Source: Dillenia suffruticosa
Lineage: Eukaryota; Streptophyta; Magnoliopsida; Dilleniales; Dilleniaceae
Assembly: GCA_033439265.1 (NCBI GenBank)
Contig: JAVTVX010000019.1
Span: forward strand, 15,526,039 to 15,590,038
Direction of reading: 5' to 3'
DNA length: 64,000 nucleotides
Positions 50,479 to 62,910 of the stretch are shown piece by piece. Under the pieces are notes generated by a model. It worked only from the letters and a program-made list of their open reading frames with translations, was not told where the DNA came from and made no database searches. The stretch's first letter is position 1. The number at the start of each line of letters is the position of its first letter. Made by a program: the position numbers and the translations under genes.

Positions 50479-51185
50479 ATGGCAACAAATTCATCTTCTT
50501 CATCGCAACTGCCAATTCCTCTGTTCAGCAGTGAAAAGTACCAGTTTTGGAGTATGAAGATGCAGACCTTATTCAAGTCCCAGGACTTGTGGGAGTTAGT
50601 TGAAGAGGGTCTTGCCGAAACAGATGATACTACCAAGATGAGGGAAAATAAGAAGAAGGATGCAAAGGCTCTTTATCTACTACAACAGGCAGTCCATGAA
50701 GACATTTTTCCAACCATCTTGAGTGCTTCTTCTTCCAGAGAAGCATGGCTGACTTTGCAGCAAGACTATCGAGGGGACAACAAGGTCATCACCGTTAGAT
50801 TGCAAACTCTCAGGCGAGAGTTTGAAACAGTGATGATGAAGAAGGATGAAACAATACAAGACTTTATCTCCAGAGTTAAGTCAATTGTGAGCCAAATGCG
50901 GAATTATGGAGAAAAATGCAGTGATCACATTGTTGTCACCAAAGTTTTAAGAAGTTTAACTTCACGGTTTGATCATGTTGTTGCAGTTATAGAAGAATCA
51001 AAGGATTTAACTCAGATGTCATTTGATGAGTTAATGGGATCCTTGCAAGCACATGAAGCAAGGATCAATCGGCCTGAAGAAAAAATATAAGAGAAGGCAT
51101 TCCATGTTAAAGGGGAGTATGCTTCAGGAGCAGAAGACTCAAAGCATGCAAACGAACAAATGTATAACAGAGGTCGTGGAAGAAG
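50479..51185 (+). pseudogene. copia gag, N-terminal part, cut by the CACTA insertion
   Basis: From ATG 50479: MATNSSSSSQLPIPLFSSEK, then WSMKMQTLFKSQDLWELVEE (N-terminal gag/DUF4219-like) and the UBN2 body (AKALYLLQQAVHEDIF, IQDFISRVKSIVSQMRNYGE, TKVLRSLTSRFDHVVAVIEE, MSFDELMGSLQAHEARI). A TAA at 51088-51090 interrupts the frame where CAA (Gln) is likely. The same frame then continues (EKAFHVKGEYASGAED) to the CACTA insertion at 51186. The zinc knuckle lies beyond the insertion near 61405. Gag forms the capsid-like particle that packages element RNA. Confidence 0.9.
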
Positions 51186-51720
51186 CACTACTAGAAATAG
51201 AGCTTTCACCGATTGCATTTTTCATTAGTGAAACATAAATTTTCATAGGTAAAAATCATTACCGATGGAAATATCCGTCGATAAAACTGTAGGTGAAAAC
51301 TCACCCGCTAATTGTTAGTGACGGTTTTTTTTTCCGTCGCTAAAATTTATGACCGATTTGCGACGTTAATTTCTGATGCTAATTGTAGCGGTCGTTAATC
51401 TATCGGTGAGTTTCCATCGGATTTCCAACAGAATATTCCCGTCGCAGACATAACCGTCGGTAATCCGTCGCATTTGTGTATGGCTATTTGCGACGGAATA
51501 CTGATGAAATAGTTAGCGACGGCTACATTCCGACCGAAATCCGATGCTAAATAGTTATGCACTATCTCTGACGGAATACCGTTGCAATTTTTACCGACGG
51601 ATTGGATCCCTTGGTATTCCGTCGCTGAATCTTGTCACACTTTTTCTAACTGATTACCGACGGAATATTCAATGACGGAATTATTCCGTCGGAAATCAGT
51701 CGGTTTTTCCAATTTCCTTC
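51186..51720. repeat. Left terminal/subterminal repeat region of the large CACTA
   Basis: After the terminal repeat, motifs of the type accgacgg, ccgtcgct and tgacggaat recur many times in both orientations up to about 51700. In CACTA elements such subterminal repeats are binding sites for the TNPA-type protein. Confidence 0.85.
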
Positions 51721-51914
51721 CCTGCACAGGCCGAATGTTTTTCATCCACCTGTTTGCAATGAACCTGTTTTATCTTAGACACATTGTTACCAACTATTTC
51801 AAGAATAAAAACATTTCATAGCTAAAAAAACCTAATATAGTTCCAACACACAATACATAAATTCAAAAGTTATATAATTTCTCAAAGAAATGTATAAAAT
51901 GAAGTTAAATTCGT

Positions 51915-54450
51915 CTAAGATCGAAGAAACTCAAGTAGAAGCTGAACCATATCATCAGTCTTACAGAGGTGGGTGATAAGAATCTGGTGACCCAGTGCTA
52001 TCAAGGTCCGGTGGTGTTTGTTCGAGACGAATTTGTAAAAGAATGTCAAGAACCTTTGCGTCCGTTTCAACCACACTTCTTCCATAATTTGGCTACGCAT
52101 CTGACTTTTCATTTCGTCAATCATTCGATCAACTTCGTCCTTAGTATACATAAGAGACGAACCAATGGATGGACCTGATGTGGCAGCAGATGAATTAATC
52201 AGACTTACATCATCACCTCTCTCTCCAAAACCATATAGACGTCCCTTCATCCGACCTCAGTCACCTCACACCATGATCCCGTATCAAACCCAGGCTGAGA
52301 AGCGGTATCTGAGCCAAATTTTTCCTCGATCTTTTGTTTGTACTTGCCCTACAATAAACATATGTTATTAAATAGGTGAAGTTAATAATGCTTATAAGTT
52401 ACATAAAATTAAATGATAAACGAAATTGCCATACATTTATTGATTCAGATTTCTTGTCAACATACTGTCCTTTTCCCTTATCTCGCCTGTGAGTGCGATT
52501 AAAAAGGTCGAGATGGGAAACAGATTGCTGTGTTTCTTTAACCTATAAACAAGAAATCAAATTATCATTACTAAATTGACAAACGTATAAATCATTAGCA
52601 CACATTTGATTAACACTATATATAAAAGGAGACCATTCTCTTCATGTGGGTGGCAAACGGGATAGAACCGACTATGTGCTTCGTAATCTCGCCTTCTTTC
52701 TCAGTAGTTCGATTTTGCTTTGCCACATTTAAATTTTGCTACCACTTTGGTGTGGTCCAATGTTTGTCAATCAGTTCATCCCATACAGCCAATGTCAAGA
52801 AAATAGGTGGATGACCTTTCGTTTCGACAATATTTGTTGTGCCAACAGCTTGCATTGCTTGCTTCCTCGCTGCACCAAGCATATCTGAATATCTTCGTCT
52901 GCACAAAGCTTTCCACGCATGATAGATTGAAGGTGATTGTTCAGCTGGCCACATGAATTTTTGCTATGCTTGAAATAGAGAACTCATTAGTATTGGCAGT
53001 CTCAAATCCGAACAACATCTTAGCATATGAGTGGGAAACATGAATGTGTGACTGTAAGCTAAAGATTGTGAATATAGAGAAAAAAATATAGATTTAACTT
53101 TGAACCAAATATATCAAACCTCTCCCAAGATTTTTATTCTTCTGGCATGGAATTTCCGTCGTCCCATGACTGGGTCACAAAAGCTATTTGAATTTACTTG
53201 ATTTGAACGGAAAAAGACAGCCATTGCAATGATTATATTCTTTTGTTATCAGTCCCATTGTCGTATTATAACCATATGCCATTTGTCCAGTTCTTAAGGA
53301 TTATGACCCTCCACACCCATGGGATCAATTCAATCCAATCTTGACATATACGTTAACTATATCATACTTTCCACCTCTTTTTTTTTTAATTTAAAATTGA
53401 CCAATTGTAAATCATTCATTGATCTTCTGACTAGATGAAGGGAGAGGGAGAAGGAATTGTGGTTCACTAAATTTTTTTTTCTATATCATAACAACATTAT
53501 TACTAGTGTCCGAGCAAAATCTCTTAGGTTTCTTGACATGTGAATTTACAAATTTTATTTATAGATGACGAGATTGGGATGTTGTTTATAGCATTAGAGT
53601 GTTTCTTTCTCTATCCAACCTTGACCCCAGCCTCTCTTTTTATGTTAAACCCCCTTTCAATTTAGGACAAATTTACATGCATATGATCATGTAAGTCTTT
53701 GCTGGAGAAACAATGTGCAGAAAAGATAACTAGGCAAGCAAGAGAGAATAGAAATAGAGTCCACCTGCTCAGAGTTGACATTAATTTGGCTGCATACATG
53801 CCAATAAATTGACATTCCCATCCTGACAGTGCATATAGTCATTTGGCATGTGAAAATGCATTATTCACTTGTAATGATATTGCATGATCACTTCTAATCA
53901 ATATGTCTAATGATTTTGTGAAGACACATGATATACTTTTAATGATGTAGTTGAGTTCACTTCAGTCAATAAAGGTAAGGAAAGAAATTGAAACTTGAAA
54001 TTTCTCCCAAAGCCCTTCTTTGATATCCTTTGGCACCATGCGCCAAGTAGGCCATGCACCAACAATACGTCCCTTAATATCCTCAGTAATTGAACGAACG
54101 ACTTTAGGATTCAGAAAGCTATTGACAAACAAAGTATCGCGTTAGTATTCCTTACATACATCATCAAACGATTAGGGTTAGAAAAATATACAATTAGAAA
54201 AAACAATTATCTTACGTATGATTGGCCGCTTCAATGAAGGTTCTACCTTTCGAATTTGGTGGGACCTCAGTCCCATGGTTTGGCCGTCTAATATGAGGGG
54301 AACAGGAACCGACATTTTCCTCATCCACAGCTGTTGACTCTTTGCGCTGGATAATGGTGATGAGGATATTACATACAGGTAATGACCCTCGACTACTTCA
54401 CTGCCTCTCCTACTGCTTCCCCTAGAGGTTGATCCTCTGTCTCGTACCAT
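51915..54450 (-). pseudogene. TNPA-like / Transposase_24 family gene of the CACTA element, decayed
   Basis: Reading right to left, it starts MVRDRGSTSRGSSRRGSE at 54450. In another frame, PNHGTEVPPNSKGRTFIEAA leads to a donor site near 54215. Next come NPKVVRSITEDIKGRIVG and PKDIKEGLWEKFQV (about 54110-53985). WPAEQSPSIYHAWKALCRRR and IFLTLAVWDELIDKHW follow (52954-52740), then GSIPFATHMKRM and VSHLDLFNRTHRR near 52500. The C terminus holds YTKDEVDRMIDEMKSQMRSQ and ends at 51915. This is the Transposase_24 plan, the second CACTA protein, which binds the element ends. Introns separate the blocks. A stop after TTPKW and a frame change near the start suggest it is dead. Confidence 0.82.
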
Positions 54451-55560
54451 ATTTCAACTCTGTGAAACACTGAAGATGATTATTCGTAAGGCATATAACT
54501 ATTACTCAGAAAACCATATCAGAAGGGAAATGTTTGCTTAAAAGGTTGAACCAAATATTATCTCATTGTGATATCATAACCCCAATCAGAGATGGAGATC
54601 AATACCATGCAAAATCCAAACACTCTACCTAGCAATACTGCAGAGGCCGAGACAATTTTGACCAGAGATGTTGCTTCTCAAAACGGCAATGGACCCTTTG
54701 ATTTCTTCTACAATCAGCAACCTTCTCATATGGTTAATAGGGTTCATAAAACCTCTAAGCAAATAGAAGAACAGTTGGAGAATTGCACATAGCATGGTGT
54801 TTAGTCCAAATACTTCAATATACATAATAGTTGGAGAGTATTGTCCCCAACGAGAGGGGGACCAAGACTGAAACTTCTTGCATCAAGATTCAAGCATCGT
54901 GTTCAAGGATGATGAGGTAATTAAATAAGGGTTTCGAAGTACCAAGCATGCAGATCTGTAACAAGCATTTGTCCTCAATTAAGCTGCCCATGTAAGGACA
55001 GGCTTCTCTACTTTTGGGATGACACCATTAGTATTACTTGCATAACATTACTTGTAGTGAAAGATGAATTACCTGATAAACGTGGAGTGTTCTTCAGTTG
55101 TAGCAGCCTTGGGTTAGTATTACTTTCCTGTTGCAGGTGGTCCAAACAAAAGAGAAGCTCTTCAGGCCCGCCTGTTGCATAAAATGGAAGCAACAACAGT
55201 AGTCAACTATCTACATTCAAACAAACCTAAATGAAGAAACACAGCATAGCTCATAACAAAATGATTGGATTGTACAAGGTTTTAAGACTCTGTTTAATAT
55301 GTAAGAAGCACACAGGGAAAGTGATAGAACTACTCATGGTTTTTAATAGAACTACCAACTAATGCTAGGAGCTGCCTAAACCTCTCGTACGGCTAAATAG
55401 AATACCCTAAGTCCCTCTACCACAACAACAATGTATGTAAAGCAAATCAGTTTTGTGACAAGCCTAGAGAGATGAAAGCCAACAAGGATGAAAGCTAGTC
55501 ATTATGTAATGTTTCTCAAATTTATATAAATTGGCAAAGCACTTCCGTATTACAAGTGTG
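54451..55560. other. Spacer between the two CACTA genes
   Basis: About 1.1 kb with the TNPA-like start on the left and the acidic tail of TNP2 on the right. Short frames (for example 54592-54792 on plus) match nothing I know. It should contain the 3' end of TNP2 and the promoter of the TNPA-like gene. Confidence 0.6.
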
Positions 55561-55630
55561 ATCATTCCATGTCATCGTCACCGCCGTCACAATCAATTTT
55601 TGCATTGTGCTCCATTTCGCAACAACACAA

Positions 55631-55784
55631 CTATTCCTCTTCATCGTCTTCTTCTTCTTCTTCTTCTTGTTCGTCTTCATCTGCGTATTCTTCTTCTTCA
55701 CCATCAGCTTCTTCTTCGCCTTCTTCTTCTTCTTGTTCTTCTTCTCCTTCTCCTTCAACATATTCAATATCTGTTGACAAATGA
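55631..55784. repeat. (TTC)n-rich tract encoding the acidic tail of TNP2
   Basis: On the plus strand this is a TTC/TTCTTG-rich tract. On the coding (minus) strand it is GAA/GAG, giving a Glu-rich tail of about 50 residues. Its repeat nature makes its length likely to vary between copies. Confidence 0.9.
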
Positions 55785-58700
55785 TACAAGATGTCTTCAT
55801 TTTGTGGAAGTTCGTTTGTATTTACCTCTTGCATATCACCGCCAAATAGAATCCTTGAATCATCAAGTTCGGGTGGACAATCTACGCCAACATTCATTGA
55901 GGGTTCATCTTCTTGATAAAAGCTTTCATTGACAATGGGAACCGTAACCCCATCATTAGCAGACCCTCTAGCCTTTGTTTTACATGCAACCCACCACTCA
56001 TTCCTCTCTCTCTTCTTAGAAGGGTAGCAACTATAGTACACTTGTTGTGCTTGTGTTGCCAAGATAAAAGGCTCATTAGAATACAGTCTTGATTTATGAT
56101 TAACTTCAACAAGATCATGATGAGGCTGAACCCTGACTCCTTTTTCAGTATCATACCAAATGCACTTAAATAACACCAATATGTTACCAACTCCAAAGTA
56201 CTCCAACTCTATGATCTCAACCAACATACCATAGAAGTCACGCTCAAAATCATTGTAACAACTCCCTTTCACACATACGTCACTATTCATTGTTGATTTC
56301 CATAGACCATAGTCGTATGTGTGAAACTTGAAACCATTAACGAAATATCCATTGTAACATTTTACTAAACGTGACGGCCCTTGTGCAATATCCCTAACAT
56401 TTTTTTATATGAAATTTCTCTCATCTGTTACCTATTAAAAAAATAAATAAATAGGAAATAATTAGATAAAGTGACGATATACATAAGCTCTCAAATCACA
56501 TTATACTTGGAATGAAAATGGTGTACATACAAATTGCCTCAACCAACTTTCGAACTCCTGTTCCCGTCTTTTCTCTAGTTGCGCGTCTGTGATGAAGGTA
56601 TTTTCTTGTCTCACGACATCATCAAACATCCTACTCATAGCAAGGAAACATCATCTCATGACAACAAAAATTTCAATAAACGTAACTACTAAACAGATAT
56701 GAAGATACATACTCTATAAATTCAGTTAGCTCAATACAATTCAATAGCACATATATAACAGCAACCATGTATTTTGATTCTGATAGAAATCTACTACGAC
56801 ATTCCCTATAGGCTCGACCTGAGAGAGAGAATATGGATAATCTTCCCATTGTTTGAAGACAACCCCCATTATCATTTCGAGGAACTCGATTAAACTTTGT
56901 TTCAATATGCGGTTCGAAATAGAATGAACAGAATGTGGAAATCTCCTCAATAATGTACTTCTCACATATGGATCCTTCAACACACGCTCGATTTCGGACT
57001 TTCTTCTTTAAACGAAATATACACCTAATATTAAAATAGCATTAATTAGAAAAGTATCCTGAAATCGTGTGAATTGATAAAAAGTTGTACACGGTACCTC
57101 TCAAATGGGTACATCCATCTGTATTGAACGGGTCCTCCAACGCTTCATGTGCTAAATGAACAGACAAATACTCCATACTATCAAAAAACGAAGGGGAGAA
57201 TATTTTCTCAAGTTTGCATATTGTCTCAACTATATTGCTCTCTAATAACTCCAAATGATTAACACGCAACTCAGTCGTACATAAGTCACGAAAAAAAAAG
57301 TACTGAGTTCTGTTAATGCATCCCAGACAGCGTTTGGTACAAGGTCACGAAAGGCAATAGGGATCAATCTTTGCATGAAAATGTGACAGTCATGACCCTT
57401 CATCCCATAAAATTTGCCTTCCTCCAAGCTAACACATCGCGTCAAGTTTGAAGTATAGCCATTAGGGAATTTCAATTTTTTCACCCATCGACATACATCA
57501 AATATTTGATCTTTTGTTAATGTGTATGAAGCTTTGGGCTTCCAAGTCCTCCCATTAATTTCCTTCGATTCTAATTCTGGTCGTTTATAATACAACCCCA
57601 GATCCAGTCTTGCCTTTATGCTGTCCTTCGTCTTTCCTTTCACATCCATAACAGTGTTGAACACATTCTCGAACATATTTTTTTCAATATGCATGACATC
57701 CAAGTAATAACGAATAAGAAGAGTTCTCCAATAAGGCAACTCTCAGAAAACACTTCTTTTCACCCAGTTGTGTTCGATCCCAAACCCTTGAATAGTTTGT
57801 TTACCGCATTTTCTGCCATATATAATATCTGGAAAACAACAAACTTGAGAAAACATCTCCTCCCCTGACAGTGTACGAGGCAGCTCAGCAATCTCAACTT
57901 TCCCTTTTCGAAACTTATCCCTTTGTTTCCGATAAGGATGATCAAAAGGCAAAAATTGACGATAACTGTCTTTCAACAATTTGCTAGCACAAACGATTTT
58001 GTGTGCTCCATGTAATAAGGACAAGTTAACTTTCCATGAGTGTTCCAGCCAGACAACATCGCATAAGCAGGAAAGTCGCTTATTGTCCATAAAAGGGCTG
58101 CCTTCATACAGAAATTTTGCTTTCTTGAAATATCATACGTGTTCACACCTTCATTCATAACATTTTCAATTCTTCAATCAAAGGTTTCAAGAAGACATCA
58201 ATATGCTTTATCGGATTTCTTGGCCCCGGGATAATAAGACTCAGGAAAAAGAATGGTTGCTTCATACACATAGAAGGTGGCAAATTATACATAGTTACAA
58301 AAACTGGCCAACAAGAGTATGGAATGGTAGACTGACCAAATGGGTTAAATCCATCTGTACATAGCCCTAAGTGCATATTTCGAGATTCAGAGGCAAATGA
58401 TGGATGAATAGAATCAAAATGCTTCCATACTTCGTTATGGGCTGGGTATGAAACAACTTTATCGTCACTACATTCATTTCTTGCATGCCATGTCATGTAT
58501 TCTGATGTAGTTCTTGACATATAAAGCCTTTGAAGCCTCAGTGTAAGAGGCAAGTATCGTAACACCTTATTTGGGACTTTTTTTCGTCTTGAACTACCAA
58601 CATTTCTTAATTTATAATGAGAATGACCGCAGACAACACATTTCGACTTATCACGATGTTGTTGATAGTATAGCATGCAATAATTTTCACAAACATCGAT

Positions 58701-59380
58701 CTTTTAGCACCCAAGTCCTAATTTTTTGAAAAGTTTCTTTGCTTTATAGAAAGTTGTTGCCAACTTCGATTCTTCAGGTAACATCGTTTGAATAATCCCA
58801 TTTAAGCGATCTTAACATGTTCCACTCATATTGAACTCAGACTTACAATTTAACAACTGAGATACAGCTGACAACGTTGTTTGCATTTTACATCCATCCC
58901 ATAATGGTTCTTCAGCAGCTTTAAGCAAGTCATAAAACAATGCTGCATCAGGATTAGGACCGTCTGTATTCTCTGCATTCAAGTCATCATAAATGGAACT
59001 CCAATCATGTTGAGCGCCTAATGCGTCGACAACCATTGATCTATATGGAGTTTCATCATCCTATCTCCATCGAGATGATTACCCTTCAACATATTCTCTA
59101 TTTCTCATTTCTCCATGAGAAACCCAAATGGTGTAACCATTAACAAACCCTCTCGAAAATAAGTGAACTGCGACTTCATCTCGAGTACAAAATTTATGGT
59201 TGGGACACTTATGGCAAAGACATCTAATATTGACTCCATCCATTGAGAACAGACAAAATCCAAAAACTCATTAATACCTTCAACAAATTCATCTGTCAAG
59301 TATCCATTAGTTAGTTGACGATATATCCAACTAGACCCTATTATCGAAGTAGTAACTGTATAACAAATAATCAATTGCAA
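55631..59380 (-). pseudogene. TNP2-type CACTA transposase, decayed
   Basis: Reading right to left, the transposase-associated N-terminal domain (SWIYRQLTNGYLTDEFVEGI at 59330) shifts frame to MDGVNIRCLCHKCPNHKFC and VSHGEMRN. Then come AEEPLWDGCK (58812-59036), a CXXC block (CVVCGHSHYK), the TNP2 core with LGLCTDGFNPFGQ and MYNLPPSMCMKQPF (58155-58676), and YPYYMEHT-like sequence. YYLDVMHIEKNMFENVFN and MKGHDCHIFMQRLIPIAFR (57242-57739) follow, then a DUF4218-type block (VEGSICEKYIIEEISTFCS, about 56980-56720). A DUF4216-type block (RDFYGMLVEIIELEYFG, PFILATQAQQVYY) ends in an acidic tail. The full domain set of TNP2 is present. A TAA in LGLGC-stop-KIDVCEN and several shifts interrupt it. Confidence 0.92.
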
Positions 59381-61029
59381 ATATTATAATCACATTACCC
59401 ATTTATGAATCGAAGTAGAGACCTTAGTTAAAGGGGTATACTCCATGCTGTAAGCGCCACATGTCATTGGTATATCTAAAATAATTACCAAAGAATAAAG
59501 TTTCACAACTCACCAAATATTGATATTTCACATAAAAATTTCACAATCAAAACAAAGATATCATTATTATTTATTGATCCCTTTTGCATTGATTCATTTT
59601 TTTTTCACATAATCAACATTTCCACTATGGATTTTGCATGCAACCAGAGACATTCAGCCATTGCCTGATATTTATTAAATAAAAATCAGAGCCAAAGATT
59701 TATTATTTGCTTCCCTCATGTATAGTAGAGCAACTACTAGTATTAATTTTTTTAATACATAATAAAGATTCGAACTCAAAATCATTAAGAAAAAAGAGAT
59801 AATATCATTTGAGTTATAGTTCATTAATAGCAATAGTATTATCTATCTGTAAATATTAGCCTGAAGGTCCAAATTTATTGTAAAATGTTTAATTTTAATC
59901 ATAACTATTATTTTTACAGGGTATATTATCACATTCACTAAAATAACCACCTTAGTTATTTGGAAAAAAAATGTTTTATTTTACAGGCAATGCAAATTTG
60001 AAATGCAACCCTTTTGCCCTTTTCTCAGTAATCTTTAGTTGGACAAGGAAATTCAACAATTTTTTTTTATATTTACTACACACTTTCTCAGTAATCTTTA
60101 CGTGTTAAGACCTTTCAAATTTCTTAAAGGGAAAATTTATTTATTACAAAGTATGGATCTCAATGTAAGATATCTTATATAACTCAGGATAAACTTTTGT
60201 TAGATGAGATTATTTGAGATAAGATTACCCTAAAAAAAAGATGTCATTCTAATAATAACATTAAATCAATATACTAGTATAGGTTTTCTCATTCTTATCT
60301 CCACTCAAACTCTCAATAGGATTATGGTTAAATTGTTGCTCATTCTAAATCTACCAAGGAGGAGATATAAGATATACTAGATTCAAAACAGAAGACTGTG
60401 CAAAATAAGGCTAAAAGAAGATCCAAAACAACGAATGAGTAACAAAGAAACAACCCATGGTTTGGAGAAGCAAAATAAGACTACACTAAAGATTTCACAG
60501 TTCCCAAACATAAAAGGATAAGCAACTAATCAATAACATCACTAACCGAAAAGAATGGATCAAGGACGTGAAGATCAAGGATTGACAAGAGAATACCAAC
60601 TTAAATCATTTGGACATAATAGGAGTATTACAACTATTTAAGTTTTCTCCTACCAAATTTCGACTTAACAGGTTTGTAACCCCTATTTCAAATTCCTCCC
60701 ACAAAATTTGTACAAGCATTTATACCTGGAAAATCGCAAAATGCAAATTGTTCTAATGTATGCACAACAAAGATTGCTATGTTCTGTCACAAACCCTAAA
60801 GTATGAAATAGAGGGAGACAGAGATGGAGACGAACCTCAAAGGACGAACGACCGTGATGGCGATGATGACTTCAAATTGACTTCGTCCGTTTCATCGCTC
60901 ACAACACGCGGGGACGAAGGTTTACTACTGTGAAAGGTAGAGTGATGCCACAGAGATACAGATAGAGAGTGATAGAGACGAACGCGACCGAAGCAAAGCG
61001 GCTGCTCTTTGATAAGGTAGGGTTTTTTT
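59381..61029. other. 5' region of the CACTA transposase gene
   Basis: AT-rich to about 60780, then a richer stretch (60820-61000) with gacgaac words just inside the subterminal repeats. It probably holds the TNP2 promoter and leader. No other coding sequence was seen. Confidence 0.6.
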
Positions 61030-61362
61030 GGATTCCTTTCATCGACGGATTACCGTTGGGGATATTCCTACAGTAATTTCCGTGTGAAATCCAACATTAA
61101 GTTAAAGTAAAAAATTATGTTACCGACGGATTTCAGTCGGAAATAACTTTCACGGAATACTAAAGCATCTCGCACCGGAATTATAGTCAGAATTACCAAC
61201 GGAAGTTATCCGTTTCGGAATTTTGTCAGTAATTCCGTCGCAGATCCGATGGAAGTTTTTTCTTTTCGGCCTGACGTTAATCGCTCACAAAACCGTCGCT
61301 ATTACCGATGGAATTTTTCCGTCGGTAATAATCTATCGGTGATGATCCGTTTTCTAGTAGTG
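61030..61362. repeat. Right terminal/subterminal repeat region of the large CACTA
   Basis: Many ccgacgg, ccgtcgg and gtcggaat motifs in both orientations run up to the terminal repeat ending at 61362, mirroring the left end. Confidence 0.85.
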
Positions 61363-61690
61363 AAGCACTGGTCGAGGACGAGGAAGAGGAAGAACTCAGG
61401 GAGTTCAGTGCAATTATTGCAAACGGTATGGGCATGTTCAAGCAGTCTGCTGGAGGAAATAGAATCAGTCAAAGTATACTGAAGAAGCCAAATTTGATGA
61501 AGAAGGAGAAGATGATTGTAGGGCATTCATGGCATGGGTTGATCCAGAAGCAAATAACCAACATGTGTGGTTCCTAGACAGCGGATGCTCTCACCACATG
61601 ACAGGTAATAGAAGCCTATTTGTAGCCTGAACGAGAGCCAGAAAAAGAAGATCAGACTTGGAGACAGCAAGCAATTACAAGTTGAAGGAA
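61363..61690 (+). pseudogene. copia gag zinc knuckle and protease start
   Basis: Directly after the CACTA duplication an Arg-Gly stretch leads to CNYCKRYGHVQAVC, a CX2CX4HX4C zinc knuckle that binds element RNA. The reading frame is the one left at 51185. Further on, WFLDSGCSHHMTGNRSLF is the protease active-site region (DSG). A one-base frameshift near 61626 then separates it from LNESQKKKIRLGDSKQLQ. Confidence 0.88.
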
Positions 61691-62275
61691 AAGACATTGT
61701 GGCCATGCGAAATAATCATGGTAAAATCAACCACCTTTACAATGTTCTTTTTGTGCTTAATCTGTCTCAAAATTTGCTAAGTGTAGGACAATTGTTGTCA
61801 AGTGGGTTCACTGTTACCTTTGATAAGTCTTCATGCCTGGTAGCAAGTAAAGCATCAGGAAAAGTTTTGGTGGAGGCAAGCATGATGCAAAATAAGCTAT
61901 TTCCTGTGGATCTTACAAGGGTGGAGACATGCGCATTGATACCACAAAAGGAAGGAGTTACGGCTCTGTGGCATTGAAGATATGGCCATGTCAACATCGA
62001 TAGTTTAAAGATGCTATAGCAAAAGGAAATGGTCAAAGGAATGCCCATGCTTGGAACTTTGGACATTTGTGAAGCATGCATTTATAGCAAACAAAGTAAG
62101 AAGCCATTTCCCACAGAAAAGGCATGGAGGGCAACAAAAATTCTGGAATGGTTCATGGTGATCTGTGTGGACCAATGCAAACAGAAACTTTCGGTGGGAG
62201 TAAGTATTTTTACTATTCACTGATGACTTTAGTAGAATGAGTTAGGTATTCTTTTTACAAAAAAATGATGAAACA
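61691..62275 (+). pseudogene. copia GAG-pre-integrase and integrase start, broken
   Basis: The frame 61699-61977 holds HLYNVLFVLNLSQNLLSVGQ, the protease-to-integrase linker, and ends at LWH with a TGA (61975-61977) where CGA is likely. RYGHVNIDSLKML follows, then TAG (62017-62019), then CEACIYSKQSKKPFP, the zinc-binding HHCC module. FTDDFSRMS follows, and then a TAG at 62243-62245 where Trp (TGG) is expected. Confidence 0.85.
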
Positions 62276-62910
62276 TTGGATCATTTTAAAAAATTCAAAA
62301 ACTTAGTTGAAAAGCAGAGTGGAGAACCGGTCAAAGCTCTTAGAACCGACAGAGGAGGAGAATTTACCTCAAAAGATTTCTGGATGTTTTGCAAAGAAAA
62401 TGGTATTCATAGAAAGCTTACAGCACCTTACACTCCCGAGCAAAATGAAGTGGCGAAGTGCAAGAATCGAACGGTAATAGAGATGGCAAGAAGCATGTTG
62501 CAAGAGAAGGGGCTGCCGAATCATTTTTGGGGAGAAGCTGTAGCAACAGCTGTGTATCTTCTGAATATCTCACCAACAAGAGCTATCCCAAACCAAACTC
62601 CCTATGAAGTTTGGACCGGTAGAAGATCTGGGGTAAGCCACTTGAGGATTTTCGGTTGTGTTGCATATACTTTGATTAATTCTTTAGTTCGAAGCAAGCT
62701 AGATAACAAAGCTTTAAAGTGTGTTTTTGTTGGTTATTATAACAACTCAAAAGCATACAGATTATTTAATCCTAAGAGTGGAAAGATTATTATCAGCAGG
62801 AATGTTATATTTAATGAAGAAGGGAGGTGGACATGGCATGAAAACAATGAGGGGCTGTACAAATTGAAGAACTTATTGATGAAAATCAAGATAATGAAAC
62901 TGAGGATGTG
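62276..62910 (+). pseudogene. copia integrase core
   Basis: An open frame from 62276 carries KALRTDRGGEFTSKDFWMFC (catalytic Asp), HRKLTAPYTPEQNEVAKCKN, ARSMLQEKGLPNHFWGEAVA and YLLNISPTRAIPNQTPYEVW. Then comes the C-terminal block HLRIFGCVAYTL, LKCVFVGYYNNSKAYRLFNP. In the usual EQNGVAERKN motif, Gly is Glu and Glu-Arg is Lys-Cys here, so the catalytic-site neighbourhood is damaged even though the frame is open. Integrase inserts the DNA copy into the chromosome. Confidence 0.92.

Larger units (their letters stand above)
51186..61362 (-). mobile_element. CACTA (En/Spm) DNA transposon, 10,177 bp, inserted in copia gag
   Basis: The left end is CACTACTAGAAAT at 51186 and the right end TTTTCTAGTAGTG at 61362, a terminal inverted repeat of about 12-13 bp. 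The flanking 3-bp duplication is aag (51183-51185 and 61363-61365). Both ends carry dense subterminal ccgacgg/ccgtcg motifs. Inside, on the minus strand, lie a TNP2-type transposase gene and a second TNPA-like gene, the two-gene content of autonomous CACTA elements. Both genes now have stops and frameshifts, so this copy is probably not self-sufficient although its ends look movable. Confidence 0.94.

Noticed and set aside
55531..55932. Leu/Arg/Ser-rich plus-strand frames over the TTC tract
   Set aside because: They are produced by the (TTC)n repeat. The minus-strand frame continues the DUF4216-type domain of the CACTA transposase.
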